Shown here: in pieces, positions 18,101 to 27,454 of the stretch
How positions within the stretch are numbered: position 1 is the stretch's first letter
How the letters are laid out: the number at the start of each line of letters is the position of its first letter
Source: Pseudodonghicola flavimaris
GTDB taxonomy: Bacteria; Pseudomonadota; Alphaproteobacteria; Rhodobacterales; Rhodobacteraceae
NCBI RefSeq assembly: GCF_030164425.1
Contig: NZ_JASNJD010000001.1
Location: 372,001-436,000, forward strand
DNA length: 64,000 bases
Direction: 5' to 3'
Position numbers and translations under genes: made by a program
The notes under the pieces: model-generated
Told to the model about the DNA's origin: nothing
Database searches by the model: none
Seen by the model: only the letters and a program-made list of their open reading frames with translations

Positions 18101-18523
18101 GAGGCGCGGTTCCGGCTGGAACCCGACCGGCTGGTGGTGCTGGAAAGCAGCGCGGTCGGCCCCTCCATCGGCCTGTCGATGGATGGCTACTACGATCTGA
18201 AGAATGCCAGGCTGAACATGCGCGGGGTGATCTCTCCGGTCTATATGATCAATGCCATCGGCAGCCTGCTGACGCGCAAGGGCGAGGGGATGATCGGCTT
18301 CAATTACACCCTGACCGGACCGGCCTCCGACCCTTCGGTTCAGGTCAATCCGCTGAGCGGTCTGGCCCCGGCGATGCTGCGCGATCTGTTTCGCGGCGAA
18401 CGTCCCACGGTGGAGGCCGCGCCGGAGGAGACGCCGGGGACGACCGGCGATCAGCCCGATACCGCCCCCGTGCCGCCGGAGCCGTCGCCAGAGCGGTTCA
18501 GGCCACATGGCGGCGACCGGTGA
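15116..18523 (+). CDS. Large AsmA/YhdP-like inner-membrane-anchored periplasmic protein
   Basis: This 1135-residue protein has one N-terminal membrane segment (about 28-50) and a very long periplasmic part built of repeated beta-strands. The start is a GTG at 15116. The DUF3971/AsmA-like character shows in the repeated LRSDLRGV, SGSLQPKG and LQGNFTGRLNGQTAV strand patterns and in the C-terminal block MRGVISPVYMINAIGSLLTRKGEGMIGFNYTLTG. Proteins of this superfamily (YhdP, TamB) bridge the inner and outer membranes and are linked to phospholipid transport. The exact role here is inferred from family only. It precedes queA by 42 bases. Confidence 0.85.
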   Translation: MTRPDPVRPDRETGEPSRRRLHHVRRAGVWTLRGTLVAVIFGGLAIYLIVGTSLHPPHWMRDRVEARIERSLNGLQISFGDIEMVIRKGWRPRLRLRDVVLSDPDGQVVAQLSNAEASLALRPLLRGQVQPKRIALSGLRGVLRRDKDGALSLMLAGESARTRTAQSLSELIAGWTGTLANPQLAALVSVDIDAVTLRYEDGRSGKVWTLDDGQLRLDRTGEELRIASSIAVLSGRDYASTMEANYTTRIGAKSADFGVSVRDVAATDIASQIVALAWLDVLQAPISGALRGSVDDTGVLGPLSATLQIGPGALQPNQATRPIRFSDARSYFTYRPDTQELIFDELSVDSAWGRSSGEGRAQLDGIDQGRLTGLVGQFTVNRMEINPAGLYPTPLRLDSALMDFRLELNPFRVTLGQMYVSDGQSGVHLSGQLEAGGSGWRLAVDGAVDKMSPERLLALWPATVAPKPRAWVEENILAGDMSDIDLALRLTEGEAPEIYGDFEFTGGKVRYNRFLPLAEDVTGQVTLERNRFVVSADSGRITPEQGGPMEIAGTSFIIPDIGVRPDTPAVLNLRSQGTITSVMSVLAGPPIRALRDTTLPVDMAQGSAAVEGRLAFPMKKDAQYEEMRFFARGLLQEVSSDVLVPGQHVSATALWLETDQDHVQLSGTAHIGDLPVVLRWQQALGPGAAKTSRVEGQVELSQKLLDTFGIGLPKGSVSGQGTGRFGLDLGGGALPHLTLRSDLRGVGLAIPPLGWSKPAAASGAFTLEGELGERPRVDRMTLQAAGLEATGSLTTRADGTLDRARFPTVTLGNWLSGAVDLVGRGKAAPDINVLSGRLDLQGAQFGSSGGATGGSSALNVALDRLQISDGLALTDFRGAFTTTGGLQGNFTGRLNGQTAVSGSLQPKGARSVITVTSEDGGGVFRSAGVLDQAHGGAFSLVLTPVGEAEGYYDGHLKVTGTRVKDAPAIAALLNAVSVVGLLDEMSGQGIQFSEVEARFRLEPDRLVVLESSAVGPSIGLSMDGYYDLKNARLNMRGVISPVYMINAIGSLLTRKGEGMIGFNYTLTGPASDPSVQVNPLSGLAPAMLRDLFRGERPTVEAAPEETPGTTGDQPDTAPVPPEPSPERFRPHGGDR

Positions 18524-18565
18524 AGCCCATGGTCAATCCCTGACGAGAGGCCTATAGCGCGCCCC

Positions 18566-19657
18566 ATGAAACTGAGCGATTTCGATTTCGACCTGCCCGA
18601 GTCCCTGATTGCCACCCGTCCCGCCCATCCGCGCAGCTCTGCCCGGTTGCTGGTGGCCGAGGGGGGAACGATCCACGATGCCCATGTCTTCGATCTGCCG
18701 GGCTGGTTGCGGCCCGGCGACCGGCTGGTCCTGAACGACACGCGGGTGATCCCGGCGCGGCTGAGCGGGCTGCGCCATCGCAGCGGCGCCCAGGGCGAGA
18801 CGGCGGCGCGGATCGAGGCGACGCTGCTGGAACCGCGCGCCGATGGCAGCTGGGCAGCACTGCTGAAACCGCTGAAGAAGATCCGCGCCGGCGAGGAGAT
18901 CGTGTTTTCCGAAAGGCTCTCTGCCACGCTGGAGGGCGTTGCGGAAGGGCAGGGCCATCTGCGCTTCAACCTGACGGGGGAGGATTTCGACGCCGCCCTG
19001 GCAGAGGCCGGTGCCATGCCGCTGCCGCCTTATATCGCCGCCAAGCGGCCGGCGGACGAGCAGGATAAGACCGATTACCAGACCGTCTGGGCCCGCACCT
19101 CGGGCGCGGTGGCGGCGCCCACCGCGTCGCTGCATTTCGATGAACCGCTGCTGGCGCGGCTGCGCGACATGGGGGTCGGGATCACCTTCGTCACGCTGCA
19201 TGTGGGAGCCGGAACCTTCCTGCCGGTGAAGGTCGAGGATGTGACCACCCACAAGATGCATGCCGAATGGGGCGAGGTGACCCCCGAGGCCGCCGCCGAG
19301 ATCGCGGCCTCCCGGGCTGCCGGCGGCCGCATCGTGCCGGTCGGCACCACGGCGCTGCGGCTGATCGAAAGCGCGGCGCGGGCCAGTGGCGCCATCGCGC
19401 CCTGGCGGGGAGAGACAGACATCTTCATCTACCCCGGGTTCGACTTCCGGGTGACCGACGCGCTGATGACCAATTTCCATTTGCCCAAATCCACCCTGCT
19501 GATGCTGGTGTCCGCCCTGATGGGGCAGCAGAGCATCCGCGACATCTATGCGCACGCGGTGGCGGAGGGGTATCGCTTTTTCTCCTATGGCGATGCCTCG
19601 CTGCTGATCCCACCGGCCTCTGCGCAACGGTTGCACGATCCGGACCCCCTGGGGTAG
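18566..19657 (+). CDS. queA: S-adenosylmethionine:tRNA ribosyltransferase-isomerase
   Basis: This 363-residue enzyme adds the epoxycyclopentanediol ring of queuosine to tRNA, using the ribose of S-adenosylmethionine. Diagnostic stretches are [21 protein letters not shown] at the start, [14 protein letters not shown] (about 53-66), [16 protein letters not shown] (about 209-224), HKMHAEW and [19 protein letters not shown] (about 302-320). Length is normal. The ATG at 18566 follows a 42-base gap after the AsmA-like gene. Confidence 0.97.
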   Translation: MKLSDFDFDLPESLIATRPAHPRSSARLLVAEGGTIHDAHVFDLPGWLRPGDRLVLNDTRVIPARLSGLRHRSGAQGETAARIEATLLEPRADGSWAALLKPLKKIRAGEEIVFSERLSATLEGVAEGQGHLRFNLTGEDFDAALAEAGAMPLPPYIAAKRPADEQDKTDYQTVWARTSGAVAAPTASLHFDEPLLARLRDMGVGITFVTLHVGAGTFLPVKVEDVTTHKMHAEWGEVTPEAAAEIAASRAAGGRIVPVGTTALRLIESAARASGAIAPWRGETDIFIYPGFDFRVTDALMTNFHLPKSTLLMLVSALMGQQSIRDIYAHAVAEGYRFFSYGDASLLIPPASAQRLHDPDPLG

Positions 19658-19805
19658 GCATCGGATCGGGCGCGCGGCGCAAAAGCGACCCGTCACGTCG
19701 CAGGCAGAACGGACGCCCTGCCGGGGCGACGCCTAGCACGGGATGAAGGGCGGCAGGGCGCGAAGGCCTGGCGGAACGAAACACGGGTGACAGACGGAGG
19801 CCCCG

Positions 19806-21077
19806 ATGCATCAAGTTCTCTCCAGCGCCTGGGCGCTGCTTCTCGGCATGGGCATGCTGATGATCGGCAACGGCCTGCAGGGCACGTTGCTGGGTGTGCG
19901 CGGTGAGATCGAAGGGTTCTCGACCTTTCAGATGTCGGTGGTGATGTCGGCCTATTTCCTCGGCTTCCTCGGCGGTTCCCGCATGGCGCCGGAGATGATC
20001 CGGCGGGTCGGTCACGTCCGGGTGTTCGCTGCGCTGGCTTCTTTCATCTCGGCGGTGATGATCCTTTATCCGACCTTCGCGCATCCGATTGCCTGGGCGC
20101 TGGGCCGGGTGGTGATCGGCTTCTGTTTCTCCGGCGTGTATGTGACCGCGGAGAGCTGGCTGAACAACGCCTCGAACAACGAGAACCGCGGCAAGGCGCT
20201 GTCGCTCTACATGATCGTCCAGATGGCCGGGATCGTGGTGGCGCAGGCAATGATGCTGCTGGGAGATCCGGCTGGCTATGACACCTTCGTCCTGGCCTCG
20301 GTGCTGGTGTCGATCTCCTTCGCGCCGATCCTGCTGTCGATCAGCCCGACGCCGGCCTTCGCCACCACCAAGCCGATGAGCCTGAAGAAGCTGATGCAGA
20401 CCTCGCCGCTGGGCTGCGTCGGCATGTTCCTGATGGGAGGCGTCTTTGCCGCGCAATTCGGGATGAGCGCGGTCTATGGCGCCCGGGTCGGGCTGACCGT
20501 GGCCGAGATTTCCGGCTTCGTCGCCACCTTCTATGTCGGCGCGGTGCTGCTGCAATATCCGCTGGGCTGGCTGTCGGACCGGATGGACCGGCGGATCCTG
20601 ATCCTGCTGGTGGCGGCCGGTGGCGGCTTCGGCGCGGTGCTGGGCATGGCGCTGGGGGGCGTCTACGGCTTCCTGCTGGTCGCCGCCTTCGTGATCGGTG
20701 GCATGACCAACCCGCTCTATTCGCTGCTGATCGCCTATACCAACGATTATCTCGAGCATGACGACATGGCGGCCGCCTCCGGCGGGCTGATCTTCATCAA
20801 CGGGCTCGGCGCCGTCGCCGGGCCGCTGGTGACCGGCTGGCTGATGGGCGACGATGTCTTCGGCGCGCCGGGCTTCTTCCTGGTGATGGCGGCGCTGCTG
20901 TTCCTGCTGGCGGCCTACGCTCTCTATCGCATGACCCAGCGCCCCTCGGTGCCGGTGGAAGAGACCGGGACCTATGCGCCGATGTCGCCATCCTCGACGC
21001 CGGTCGCCGTCGAGGTGGCCCAGGAATACGCCATCGAGGCCGAGCAGGATGCGCAGGATGATGCCGAAGCGGCCTGA
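19806..21077 (+). CDS. MFS transporter, YcaD-like
   Basis: This 423-residue protein has about twelve hydrophobic segments and a charged 45-residue C-terminal tail rich in Glu, Asp and Ala. The loop GGSRMAPEMIRRVGHVRVF between segments 2 and 3 matches the MFS signature loop, and WLSDRMDRRILIL is its half-repeat equivalent. The sequence AESWLNNASNNENRGKALSLYM is typical of the YcaD/CsbX branch. The substrate cannot be predicted. The start at 19806 follows a GGAGG-like site. Confidence 0.87.
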   Translation: MHQVLSSAWALLLGMGMLMIGNGLQGTLLGVRGEIEGFSTFQMSVVMSAYFLGFLGGSRMAPEMIRRVGHVRVFAALASFISAVMILYPTFAHPIAWALGRVVIGFCFSGVYVTAESWLNNASNNENRGKALSLYMIVQMAGIVVAQAMMLLGDPAGYDTFVLASVLVSISFAPILLSISPTPAFATTKPMSLKKLMQTSPLGCVGMFLMGGVFAAQFGMSAVYGARVGLTVAEISGFVATFYVGAVLLQYPLGWLSDRMDRRILILLVAAGGGFGAVLGMALGGVYGFLLVAAFVIGGMTNPLYSLLIAYTNDYLEHDDMAAASGGLIFINGLGAVAGPLVTGWLMGDDVFGAPGFFLVMAALLFLLAAYALYRMTQRPSVPVEETGTYAPMSPSSTPVAVEVAQEYAIEAEQDAQDDAEAA

Positions 21078-21187
21078 AACAACACGGAATGTTGCCGATG
21101 TCGTATTTTGTGACTGTTCTGTGACGACAAGCTGTGTCCAGAATATGGGACAGACCTCAGAAACAGCCCCTCGGAGGAGGAGGAGCC

Positions 21188-21766
21188 ATGGAGACGCCCG
21201 CAGAAATTCTCAAATTCTGGCTCGATGACGCCGGTCCGGCGAAATGGTATTTGCAGGACGATGGCTTCGACGAAGACATCCGCACGCGGTTCTTCGACAC
21301 CTGGGAGGGGGCGCGCGCCGGGCGCTTTTCGCTCTGGCTGACCTATCCCAGCGGCATGCTGGCCTATATCATCCTCACCGATCAGTTTCCCCGCAACATG
21401 TTCCGGGGGGACAGCCGGTCCTATGCCACCGACCGCGCCGCGCTGGCCGCGGCCAAGGTGGCGATTTCCAAGGGCTGGGACATGAAGATCGACGAGCCGG
21501 CGCGGCAGTTCTTCTATCTGCCGCTGATGCATTCGGAGAGCCTGTGTGATCAGGACCGCTGCGTCCGGCTGATGCTGGAGCGGATGCCCGAGACCGGCGC
21601 CAGCAACATGCTGCACGCGCGTGCCCATCGCGAGGTGATCCGCAGCTTTGGCCGGTTCCCCTATCGCAATGCGGCGCTGAACCGGCCCGCTACCCGGCAG
21701 GAAGAGGCCTATCTCTCCGCCGGCGGCTATGGCGAGACGGTGCGGGCGCTGCAGGCGGCGGGCTGA
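21188..21766 (+). CDS. DUF924 family protein
   Basis: This 192-residue alpha-helical protein matches the DUF924 pattern: ILKFWLDDAGPAKWYLQDDGFDEDIRTRF at the start, then AYIILTDQFPRNMFRG, DEPARQFFYLPLMHSE and ARAHREVIRSFGRFPYRNAAL. The family has a TPR-like fold and no established function. The start ATG at 21188 follows a run of GGAGGAGGAGG, a very strong ribosome site. A possible in-frame ATG 54 bases upstream lies before that site and is less likely. Confidence 0.88.
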   Translation: METPAEILKFWLDDAGPAKWYLQDDGFDEDIRTRFFDTWEGARAGRFSLWLTYPSGMLAYIILTDQFPRNMFRGDSRSYATDRAALAAAKVAISKGWDMKIDEPARQFFYLPLMHSESLCDQDRCVRLMLERMPETGASNMLHARAHREVIRSFGRFPYRNAALNRPATRQEEAYLSAGGYGETVRALQAAG

Positions 21767-21776
21767 GGTCCGGGCC

Positions 21777-22214
21777 TCAGTTCCCGCTCTGCCCGGGCTG
21801 CGGACAGCTGCGCCAGGCGTCGGCCCGGTCCATGAACCGGTCGACGCCGGTTTCCACCGCGCGATCCATCATCCGGGTCGGCATGTTGGCCAGCGTGGTC
21901 AGCCGGGTCTGGGCGACCTCCATCCGCGCATCCAGTGTCGCGAGCCGCTGATCCAGCCGCAACAGGGCTGCGGGGCGATCCTCGGTCTCGTCCCATTCCA
22001 GCCGGGCGAGGGTGGCGCGCAGATCCTCCAGTTCCTGGTTCAGGGTTCTCAGATCGTCGCGCAGCGGCCCGACGATCTGTTCGGTGCCGACGAAATCCTC
22101 CATCACCGATCGCGCCGTGCCCGAGGCCTTCCAGAACAGGAAGAGACAGACCGCCGCCAGGATCAGGGTCGCGTTGAGCAGGGCAAGCAGAAGGTCTTTG
22201 AGGATTCGGGCCAT
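21777..22214 (-). CDS. Small membrane-anchored coiled-coil protein of unknown function
   Basis: This 145-residue protein has one N-terminal membrane helix (about 7-28, LLLALLNATLILAAVCLFLFW) followed by a heptad-rich region (about 45-115: LRDDLRTLNQELEDLRATLARLEW). I do not recognise the family. The topology suggests a periplasmic or cytoplasmic coiled coil tethered to the inner membrane. It is convergent with the DUF924 gene, only 10 bases away, and its start faces the lpdA promoter region. Confidence 0.65.
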   Translation of the reverse strand: MARILKDLLLALLNATLILAAVCLFLFWKASGTARSVMEDFVGTEQIVGPLRDDLRTLNQELEDLRATLARLEWDETEDRPAALLRLDQRLATLDARMEVAQTRLTTLANMPTRMMDRAVETGVDRFMDRADAWRSCPQPGQSGN

Positions 22215-22441
22215 GGTACTCTCTTAAAATCGAAAAGACTTGGTCGCCTCCCGGTGGGCGGGATGGGCGGAGGATTGTCGGAATGGTTTCAGATCGCGGG
22301 GGCAAGGGGAAGAAAAATCAGCCGCCCCGCCGGGTAAGGCGTTCTGAGCGTTGCAGAACCGGATCAATGCGGGATCGGCTGCGCGGTCCCCGGATGGCAT
22401 CGCCGCATCGGCGCGTAGGGCGGTTGCGGCGCCTGAAGATG

Positions 22442-22459
22442 TAGTTTAATGTTAAACTA
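22442..22459. promoter_or_regulatory. Perfect 18-base palindrome in the lpdA promoter region
   Basis: TAGTTTAATGTTAAACTA (22442-22459) consists of TAGTTTAA, a TG centre and its reverse complement. It lies 33 bases upstream of the lpdA start. Its A/T-rich symmetry contrasts with the GC-rich surroundings and looks like the operator of a dimeric repressor, perhaps MarR-like. The regulator is not identified. Confidence 0.6.
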
Positions 22460-22491
22460 GTTCTGGAACGCTTCTGCGCCGGGGGGATGCC

Positions 22492-23886
22492 ATGGCCGCG
22501 AAAACTTTTGATCTTATCGTTATCGGTGCCGGACCGGGCGGCTATGTCGCCGCGATCCGCGGTGCGCAGCTGGGGCTGAAGGTGGCCGTGGTGGAGCGTG
22601 AACACCTCGGCGGCATCTGCCTGAACTGGGGCTGCATTCCGACCAAGGCGCTGCTGCGCTCGGCCGAGGTGTTCCATCTGATGGAGCGCGCCAAGGAGTT
22701 CGGCCTGTCGGCGGAGAAGATCGGTTACGATCTGGACGCGGTGGTGAAACGGTCGCGCGGGGTGGCGAAGCAGCTGTCCGGCGGCGTCGGCCATCTGCTG
22801 AAGAAGAACAAGGTCACCGTCCTCATGGGCGAGGCGACGCTGACGGCCAAGGGCAAGGTCAGCGTCAAGACCGACAAGGGCAGCGAGGAGCTGGAGGCGA
22901 AGAACATCATCCTTGCCACTGGCGCCCGGGCCCGCACCCTGCCGGGGCTGGAGGCCGACGGCGATCTGGTCTGGACCTACAAGCACGCGTTGAACCCGCC
23001 GCGAATGCCGCAGAAGCTGCTGGTGATCGGCTCCGGCGCGATCGGCATCGAATTCGCCAGCTTCTTCCACACGCTGGGGGCCGAGACCACGGTGGTCGAG
23101 GTGATGGACCGGGTGCTGCCGGTGGAGGACGCGGAGATCTCCGCCTTCGCCAAGAAGCAGTTCGTCAAGCAGGGCATGACCATCATGGAGAAATCCATGG
23201 TCAAGCAGCTGGACCGCGGGCAGGGCAAGGTGACCGCCCATATCGAGACCGGCGGCAAGGTCGAGAAACAGGAGTTCGATACCGTGATCTCGGCCGTGGG
23301 GATCGTCGGCAATGTCGAGAACCTTGGGCTGGAGGCGCTCGGGGTGAAGATCGACCGCACCCATGTGGTGGTCGATGAATACTGCCGTACCGGGGTCGAG
23401 GGGCTCTTTGCCATCGGCGATATCGCCGGCGCGCCCTGGCTGGCGCATAAGGCCAGCCATGAAGGCGTGATGGTGGCCGAGCTGATCGCCGGCGGCCATC
23501 CGCATGCGGTCCGGCCCGAAAGCATCGCCGGCTGCACCTATTGCCACCCGCAGGTGGCCTCGGTCGGCTATACCGAGGCGAAGGCGAAGGAACTGGGCTA
23601 TGACGTCAAGGTCGGCCGCTTCCCCTTCATCGGCAACGGCAAGGCCATCGCGCTCGGCGAACCCGAGGGGATGATCAAGACCGTCTTCGACGCCAAGACC
23701 GGGGAGCTTCTGGGCGCCCATATGGTCGGTGCCGAGGTGACCGAGATGATCCAGGGCTATGTCGTGGGGCGGCAGCTGGAGACGACGGAAGAAGATCTGA
23801 TGAACACCGTCTTCCCGCATCCGACGCTGAGCGAGGCGATGCATGAAGCGGTTCTGGACGCCTACGGGCGGGCGATCCACTTCTGA
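22492..23886 (+). CDS. lpdA: Dihydrolipoyl dehydrogenase (E3)
   Basis: This 464-residue flavoprotein reoxidises dihydrolipoamide in 2-oxoacid dehydrogenase complexes, passing electrons to NAD+. Evidence: FAD-binding VIGAGPGGYVAAI (about 10-22), redox-active cysteines in GGICLNWGCIPTK (Cys 43 and 48), a second nucleotide site VIGSGAIGIEFASFF and the dimer-interface HPTLSEAMHEA near the C-terminus. It stands alone here, with no E1 or E2 genes nearby, so I cannot say which complex it serves. Its promoter holds an 18-base palindrome. Confidence 0.95.
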   Translation: MAAKTFDLIVIGAGPGGYVAAIRGAQLGLKVAVVEREHLGGICLNWGCIPTKALLRSAEVFHLMERAKEFGLSAEKIGYDLDAVVKRSRGVAKQLSGGVGHLLKKNKVTVLMGEATLTAKGKVSVKTDKGSEELEAKNIILATGARARTLPGLEADGDLVWTYKHALNPPRMPQKLLVIGSGAIGIEFASFFHTLGAETTVVEVMDRVLPVEDAEISAFAKKQFVKQGMTIMEKSMVKQLDRGQGKVTAHIETGGKVEKQEFDTVISAVGIVGNVENLGLEALGVKIDRTHVVVDEYCRTGVEGLFAIGDIAGAPWLAHKASHEGVMVAELIAGGHPHAVRPESIAGCTYCHPQVASVGYTEAKAKELGYDVKVGRFPFIGNGKAIALGEPEGMIKTVFDAKTGELLGAHMVGAEVTEMIQGYVVGRQLETTEEDLMNTVFPHPTLSEAMHEAVLDAYGRAIHF

Positions 23887-23971
23887 TCGGTAATCTCTGA
23901 TCCGTGGCAGCCGCCTTCGCCAATCGGTTCCGATCGGCGGTGGCGGCTGGGATATGAACGGGCCCCTTGCG

Positions 23972-24013
23972 GGGCGCGTGCCTCCGGCGGGGATATTTTC
24001 AGCCAGAAAAAGA
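23972..24013 (+). repeat. Dispersed intergenic repeat, copy B
   Basis: It begins GGCGCGTGCCTCCGGC and continues GGGGATATTTT, then GCCAGAAAAAGA. It is about 90% identical to copy C in inverted orientation (34828-34870) and shares the 3' core with copy A. It lies between convergent lpdA and the rhodanese gene. Confidence 0.75.
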
Positions 24014-24045
24014 CCGGCGCGGAGAGAAGGGGTCGGGCGCGGCGA

Positions 24046-24405
24046 TCAGAGCTTTTCGATCTGGCCGCCGGCGCGGATCCAATGGCCGAGCCCGCCGATA
24101 TTGTGGACATCCTTGTAGCCGAGCTTTTCCAGCAGCGCCGCGGCGCGGCCCGACCGGCCGCCGCTGGCGCAGTAGCAGGCGATCCGGCTCTCCGGTGTCA
24201 GCTTGCCGCAGAACTCCGGGTGGCGCGGATCGCAGAGATCCTGCAGCCGCATCAGCGGGATGTGCAGCGCGCCCTTCGCCTTGCCGGAGGCGGCAACCTC
24301 GGCATGGTCGCGCACATCAATGACGATCACATCGCCCGCCGCTGCCGCCGCCACGGCCTCTTCTGCGCTCAGCCCGGGGGTGCGGGCCTGTCTGAAAAAC
24401 ATCAT
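24046..24405 (-). CDS. Rhodanese-like sulfurtransferase domain protein
   Basis: This 119-residue single-domain rhodanese has VIVIDVRDHAEVAASGKAKGALHIPL (about 26-51) and the active-site loop YCASGGRSGRAA, with catalytic Cys near 79. It could transfer sulfane sulfur to cyanide or an in vivo acceptor, or act as a sulfur carrier. The gene is convergent with lpdA and divergent from uvrA. Two adjacent ATGs at 24405 and 24402 are possible starts; AGGAAC precedes the first. Confidence 0.85.
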   Translation of the reverse strand: MMFFRQARTPGLSAEEAVAAAAAGDVIVIDVRDHAEVAASGKAKGALHIPLMRLQDLCDPRHPEFCGKLTPESRIACYCASGGRSGRAAALLEKLGYKDVHNIGGLGHWIRAGGQIEKL

Positions 24406-24510
24406 GTTCCTGCCTTTCGTGAAGATGCACGGTCGCCGGGGCGGCCGGGTGCCCATGATATAACATTCTGAAAAGTGAATACAAATGGGGGAGCCGGCAA
24501 AAACGCTTTC

Positions 24511-24525
24511 GTTCCCTCTTCGTTC
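24511..24525 (+). promoter_or_regulatory. LexA-binding SOS box upstream of uvrA
   Basis: GTTCCCTCTTCGTTC is an exact GTTC-N7-GTTC match, the LexA operator consensus of alphaproteobacteria. It lies 65 bases upstream of the uvrA ATG. A possible promoter follows: TTGGAG at 24537-24542, a 17-base spacer and TATCTG at 24560-24565. The same box type is found at lexA in this window. Confidence 0.85.
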
Positions 24526-24589
24526 GCTCTTTTCGGTTGGAGACTCGCGCTCGCTCGCCTATCTGTGGGGCAATCTAGGCGGGGATGTC

Positions 24590-27454
24590 ATGGCCGAGCT
24601 GAAGAACATCGAAGTGCGCGGCGCGCGCGAACACAACCTCAAGAGCATCGACGTGGATATTCCGCGCGACGAGCTGGTGGTGATCACCGGCCTGTCGGGC
24701 TCGGGCAAATCCTCGCTCGCCTTCGATACCATCTATGCGGAAGGCCAGCGCCGCTATGTCGAGAGCCTCAGTGCCTATGCGCGGCAGTTCCTCGACATGA
24801 TGGAGAAGCCCGATGTGGATCATATCAGCGGCCTGTCCCCGGCGATCTCCATCGAACAGAAGACCACCAGCAAGAACCCGCGCTCGACCGTCGGCACGGT
24901 GACCGAGATTTACGATTACTTGCGGTTGCTCTTCGCCCGCGCCGGCACCCCCTATAGCCCGGCCACCGGCCTGCCGATCGAGGCGCAGCAGGTGCAGGAC
25001 ATGGTCGACCGGGCGATGGGGCTGGAGGAGGGCACCCGTGGCTATCTGCTGGCGCCGATCGTCCGCGACCGCAAGGGCGAGTACAAGAAAGAGTTCCTGG
25101 AGCTGCGGAAACAGGGGGTCCAGCGGGTCAAGGTGGATGGCGCGTTCTATGAGCTGGACGAACCGCCGACGCTGGACAAGAAGTTCCGCCATGACATCGA
25201 TGTGGTGGTCGACCGCATCGTCGTGCGCGAGGGGATGGAGACCCGGCTGGCCGACAGTTTCCGCACCGCTCTGGATCTGGCCGATGGCATCGCCATTCTG
25301 GAAACCGCGCCGCGCGACGGCGAGGGGGATCCGGAGCGGATCACTTTTTCCGAGAATTTCGCCTGTCCGGTCAGCGGCTTCACCATTCCGGAGATCGAGC
25401 CGCGGCTGTTTTCCTTCAACGCCCCCTATGGCGCCTGTCCCGACTGCGACGGGCTGGGGGTGGAGCTGTTCTTCGACGAGCGGCTGGTGGTGCCGGATCA
25501 GACGCTGAAGGTCGCCGACGGTGCGCTGGCGCCCTGGCGCAAGGGCAAGTCGCCCTATTTCCTGCAGACCATCGAGGCGATCGCCAAGCATTACGGTTTC
25601 GACAAGAACGCCCGCTGGAAGGATCTGCCGAAGAAGGTGCAGAAGGTGTTCCTCTACGGCTCCGATGAGGAGGAGATCGCCTTCCGCTATGACGAGGGCG
25701 GCCGGGTCTATCAGGTGTCGCGGGTGTTCGAAGGGGTCATCCCCAATATGGAACGGCGCTATCGCGAGACCGATTCCAACTGGGTGCGCGAGGAATTCGA
25801 ACGCTATCAGAACAACCGCCCCTGTCACAGCTGCGGTGGCTACCGGCTGAAGCCGGAGGCGCTGGCGGTGAAGATCGGCGGGCTGCATGTCGGCCAGGTG
25901 GTGGAGATGTCGATCAAGCAGGCGCTGGCCTGGGTCGATACCGTGCCGGAGAGCCTGTCGGCGCAGAAGAACGAGATCGCCCGCGCGATCCTGAAGGAAA
26001 TCCGCGAACGGCTGGGGTTCCTGAACAACGTCGGGCTGGATTACCTGACGCTCAGCCGCAATGCCGGCACGCTGTCGGGCGGCGAAAGCCAGAGGATCCG
26101 GCTGGCCAGCCAGATCGGCTCTGGTCTGACCGGGGTGCTCTATGTGCTGGACGAACCCTCCATCGGGCTGCATCAGCGCGATAACGACCGGCTGATCGAA
26201 ACGCTGAAGAACCTGCGCGATCAGGGCAATACGGTGATCGTGGTGGAACATGACGAGGATATGATCCGGCAATCGGATTATGTCTTCGACATCGGCCCGG
26301 GGGCGGGGGTGCATGGCGGCCAGGTGGTTGCCCATGGTACGCCGCAGCAGATCGCCGCCGATGCGGCCTCGATCACCGGGCAATATCTGTCCGGCGCGCG
26401 GGAGATCGCCGTGCCAACAGAGCGGCGCCCGGGCAACGGCAAGGCGATCACCGTGGTCAAGGCCACCGGCAACAACCTGAAGAATGTCACCGCCGATTTC
26501 CCGCTGGGGCAATTCGTCTGCGTCACCGGCGTGTCGGGCGGCGGCAAGTCGACGCTGACGCTGGAGACGTTGTTCAAGACCGCCTCGATGCGGCTGAACG
26601 GCGCCCGCCAGACGCCGGCGCCCTGCGAGACGATCAAGGGGCTGGAGCTGCTCGACAAGGTGATCGATATCGACCAGCGGCCGATCGGGCGGACGCCACG
26701 GTCGAACCCGGCGACCTATACCGGCGCCTTCACCCCGATCCGCGATTGGTTCGCCGGCCTGCCGGAAGCGAAAGCGCGTGGCTATAAGCCCGGGCGGTTC
26801 AGCTTCAACGTCAAGGGTGGTCGCTGCGAGGCTTGCCAGGGCGACGGGGTGATCAAGATCGAGATGCACTTCCTGCCCGATGTCTATGTCACCTGCGAGA
26901 CCTGCAAGGGCAAGCGGTATAACCGGGAAACCCTGGAAATTCAGTTCAAAGGCAAGAGCATCGCCGATGTTCTTGATATGACGGTTGAAGAGGCGCAGAC
27001 CTTCTTCAAGGCGGTGCCCTCGATCCGCGAGAAGATGGATGCTCTGCAGCGTGTCGGGCTGGATTACGTCAAGGTCGGCCAGCAGGCGACGACGCTGTCG
27101 GGGGGCGAGGCGCAGCGGGTGAAACTGTCGAAAGAGCTGAGCCGGCGGTCAACCGGCCGCACCCTCTATATCCTCGACGAACCGACCACGGGGCTGCATT
27201 TCGAGGATGTGAAAAAGCTGCTCGAAGTGCTGCACGAGCTGGTCGATCAGGGCAATACGGTGGTGGTGATCGAACATAACCTCGACGTCATCAAGACGGC
27301 CGATCATATCATCGATATCGGGCCCGAGGGCGGCGATGGCGGCGGGGAGATCGTGGCCACCGGCACGCCGGAACAGGTGGCGGAGAACCCGCGCAGTCAT
27401 ACCGGGCGCTATCTGAAGCCGCTGCTCGATCCGAAACGCACGGCGGCGGAATGA
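24590..27454 (+). CDS. uvrA: Excinuclease ABC subunit A (nucleotide excision repair)
   Basis: This 954-residue ATPase recognises bulky DNA lesions and loads UvrB. It has two ABC-type ATPase modules: Walker A motifs [14 protein letters not shown] (near residue 32) and [15 protein letters not shown], and two LSGGE signatures ([31 protein letters not shown]). Zinc-binding pairs include CPDC, CHSCGG and the C-terminal CEACQGDG with [10 protein letters not shown]. The ATG at 24590 gives [22 protein letters not shown], the family N-terminus; the frame is open further upstream, but that would put the SOS box inside the gene. LexA control is indicated by the box at 24511. Confidence 0.97.
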   Translation: MAELKNIEVRGAREHNLKSIDVDIPRDELVVITGLSGSGKSSLAFDTIYAEGQRRYVESLSAYARQFLDMMEKPDVDHISGLSPAISIEQKTTSKNPRSTVGTVTEIYDYLRLLFARAGTPYSPATGLPIEAQQVQDMVDRAMGLEEGTRGYLLAPIVRDRKGEYKKEFLELRKQGVQRVKVDGAFYELDEPPTLDKKFRHDIDVVVDRIVVREGMETRLADSFRTALDLADGIAILETAPRDGEGDPERITFSENFACPVSGFTIPEIEPRLFSFNAPYGACPDCDGLGVELFFDERLVVPDQTLKVADGALAPWRKGKSPYFLQTIEAIAKHYGFDKNARWKDLPKKVQKVFLYGSDEEEIAFRYDEGGRVYQVSRVFEGVIPNMERRYRETDSNWVREEFERYQNNRPCHSCGGYRLKPEALAVKIGGLHVGQVVEMSIKQALAWVDTVPESLSAQKNEIARAILKEIRERLGFLNNVGLDYLTLSRNAGTLSGGESQRIRLASQIGSGLTGVLYVLDEPSIGLHQRDNDRLIETLKNLRDQGNTVIVVEHDEDMIRQSDYVFDIGPGAGVHGGQVVAHGTPQQIAADAASITGQYLSGAREIAVPTERRPGNGKAITVVKATGNNLKNVTADFPLGQFVCVTGVSGGGKSTLTLETLFKTASMRLNGARQTPAPCETIKGLELLDKVIDIDQRPIGRTPRSNPATYTGAFTPIRDWFAGLPEAKARGYKPGRFSFNVKGGRCEACQGDGVIKIEMHFLPDVYVTCETCKGKRYNRETLEIQFKGKSIADVLDMTVEEAQTFFKAVPSIREKMDALQRVGLDYVKVGQQATTLSGGEAQRVKLSKELSRRSTGRTLYILDEPTTGLHFEDVKKLLEVLHELVDQGNTVVVIEHNLDVIKTADHIIDIGPEGGDGGGEIVATGTPEQVAENPRSHTGRYLKPLLDPKRTAAE

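Noticed and set aside
14939-18508. An 1189-codon frame opposite the AsmA-like gene
   Set aside because: It is antisense of the 1135-residue AsmA-like protein with Arg/Gln/Pro-rich low-complexity translation. Such long shadows are expected at this GC content.
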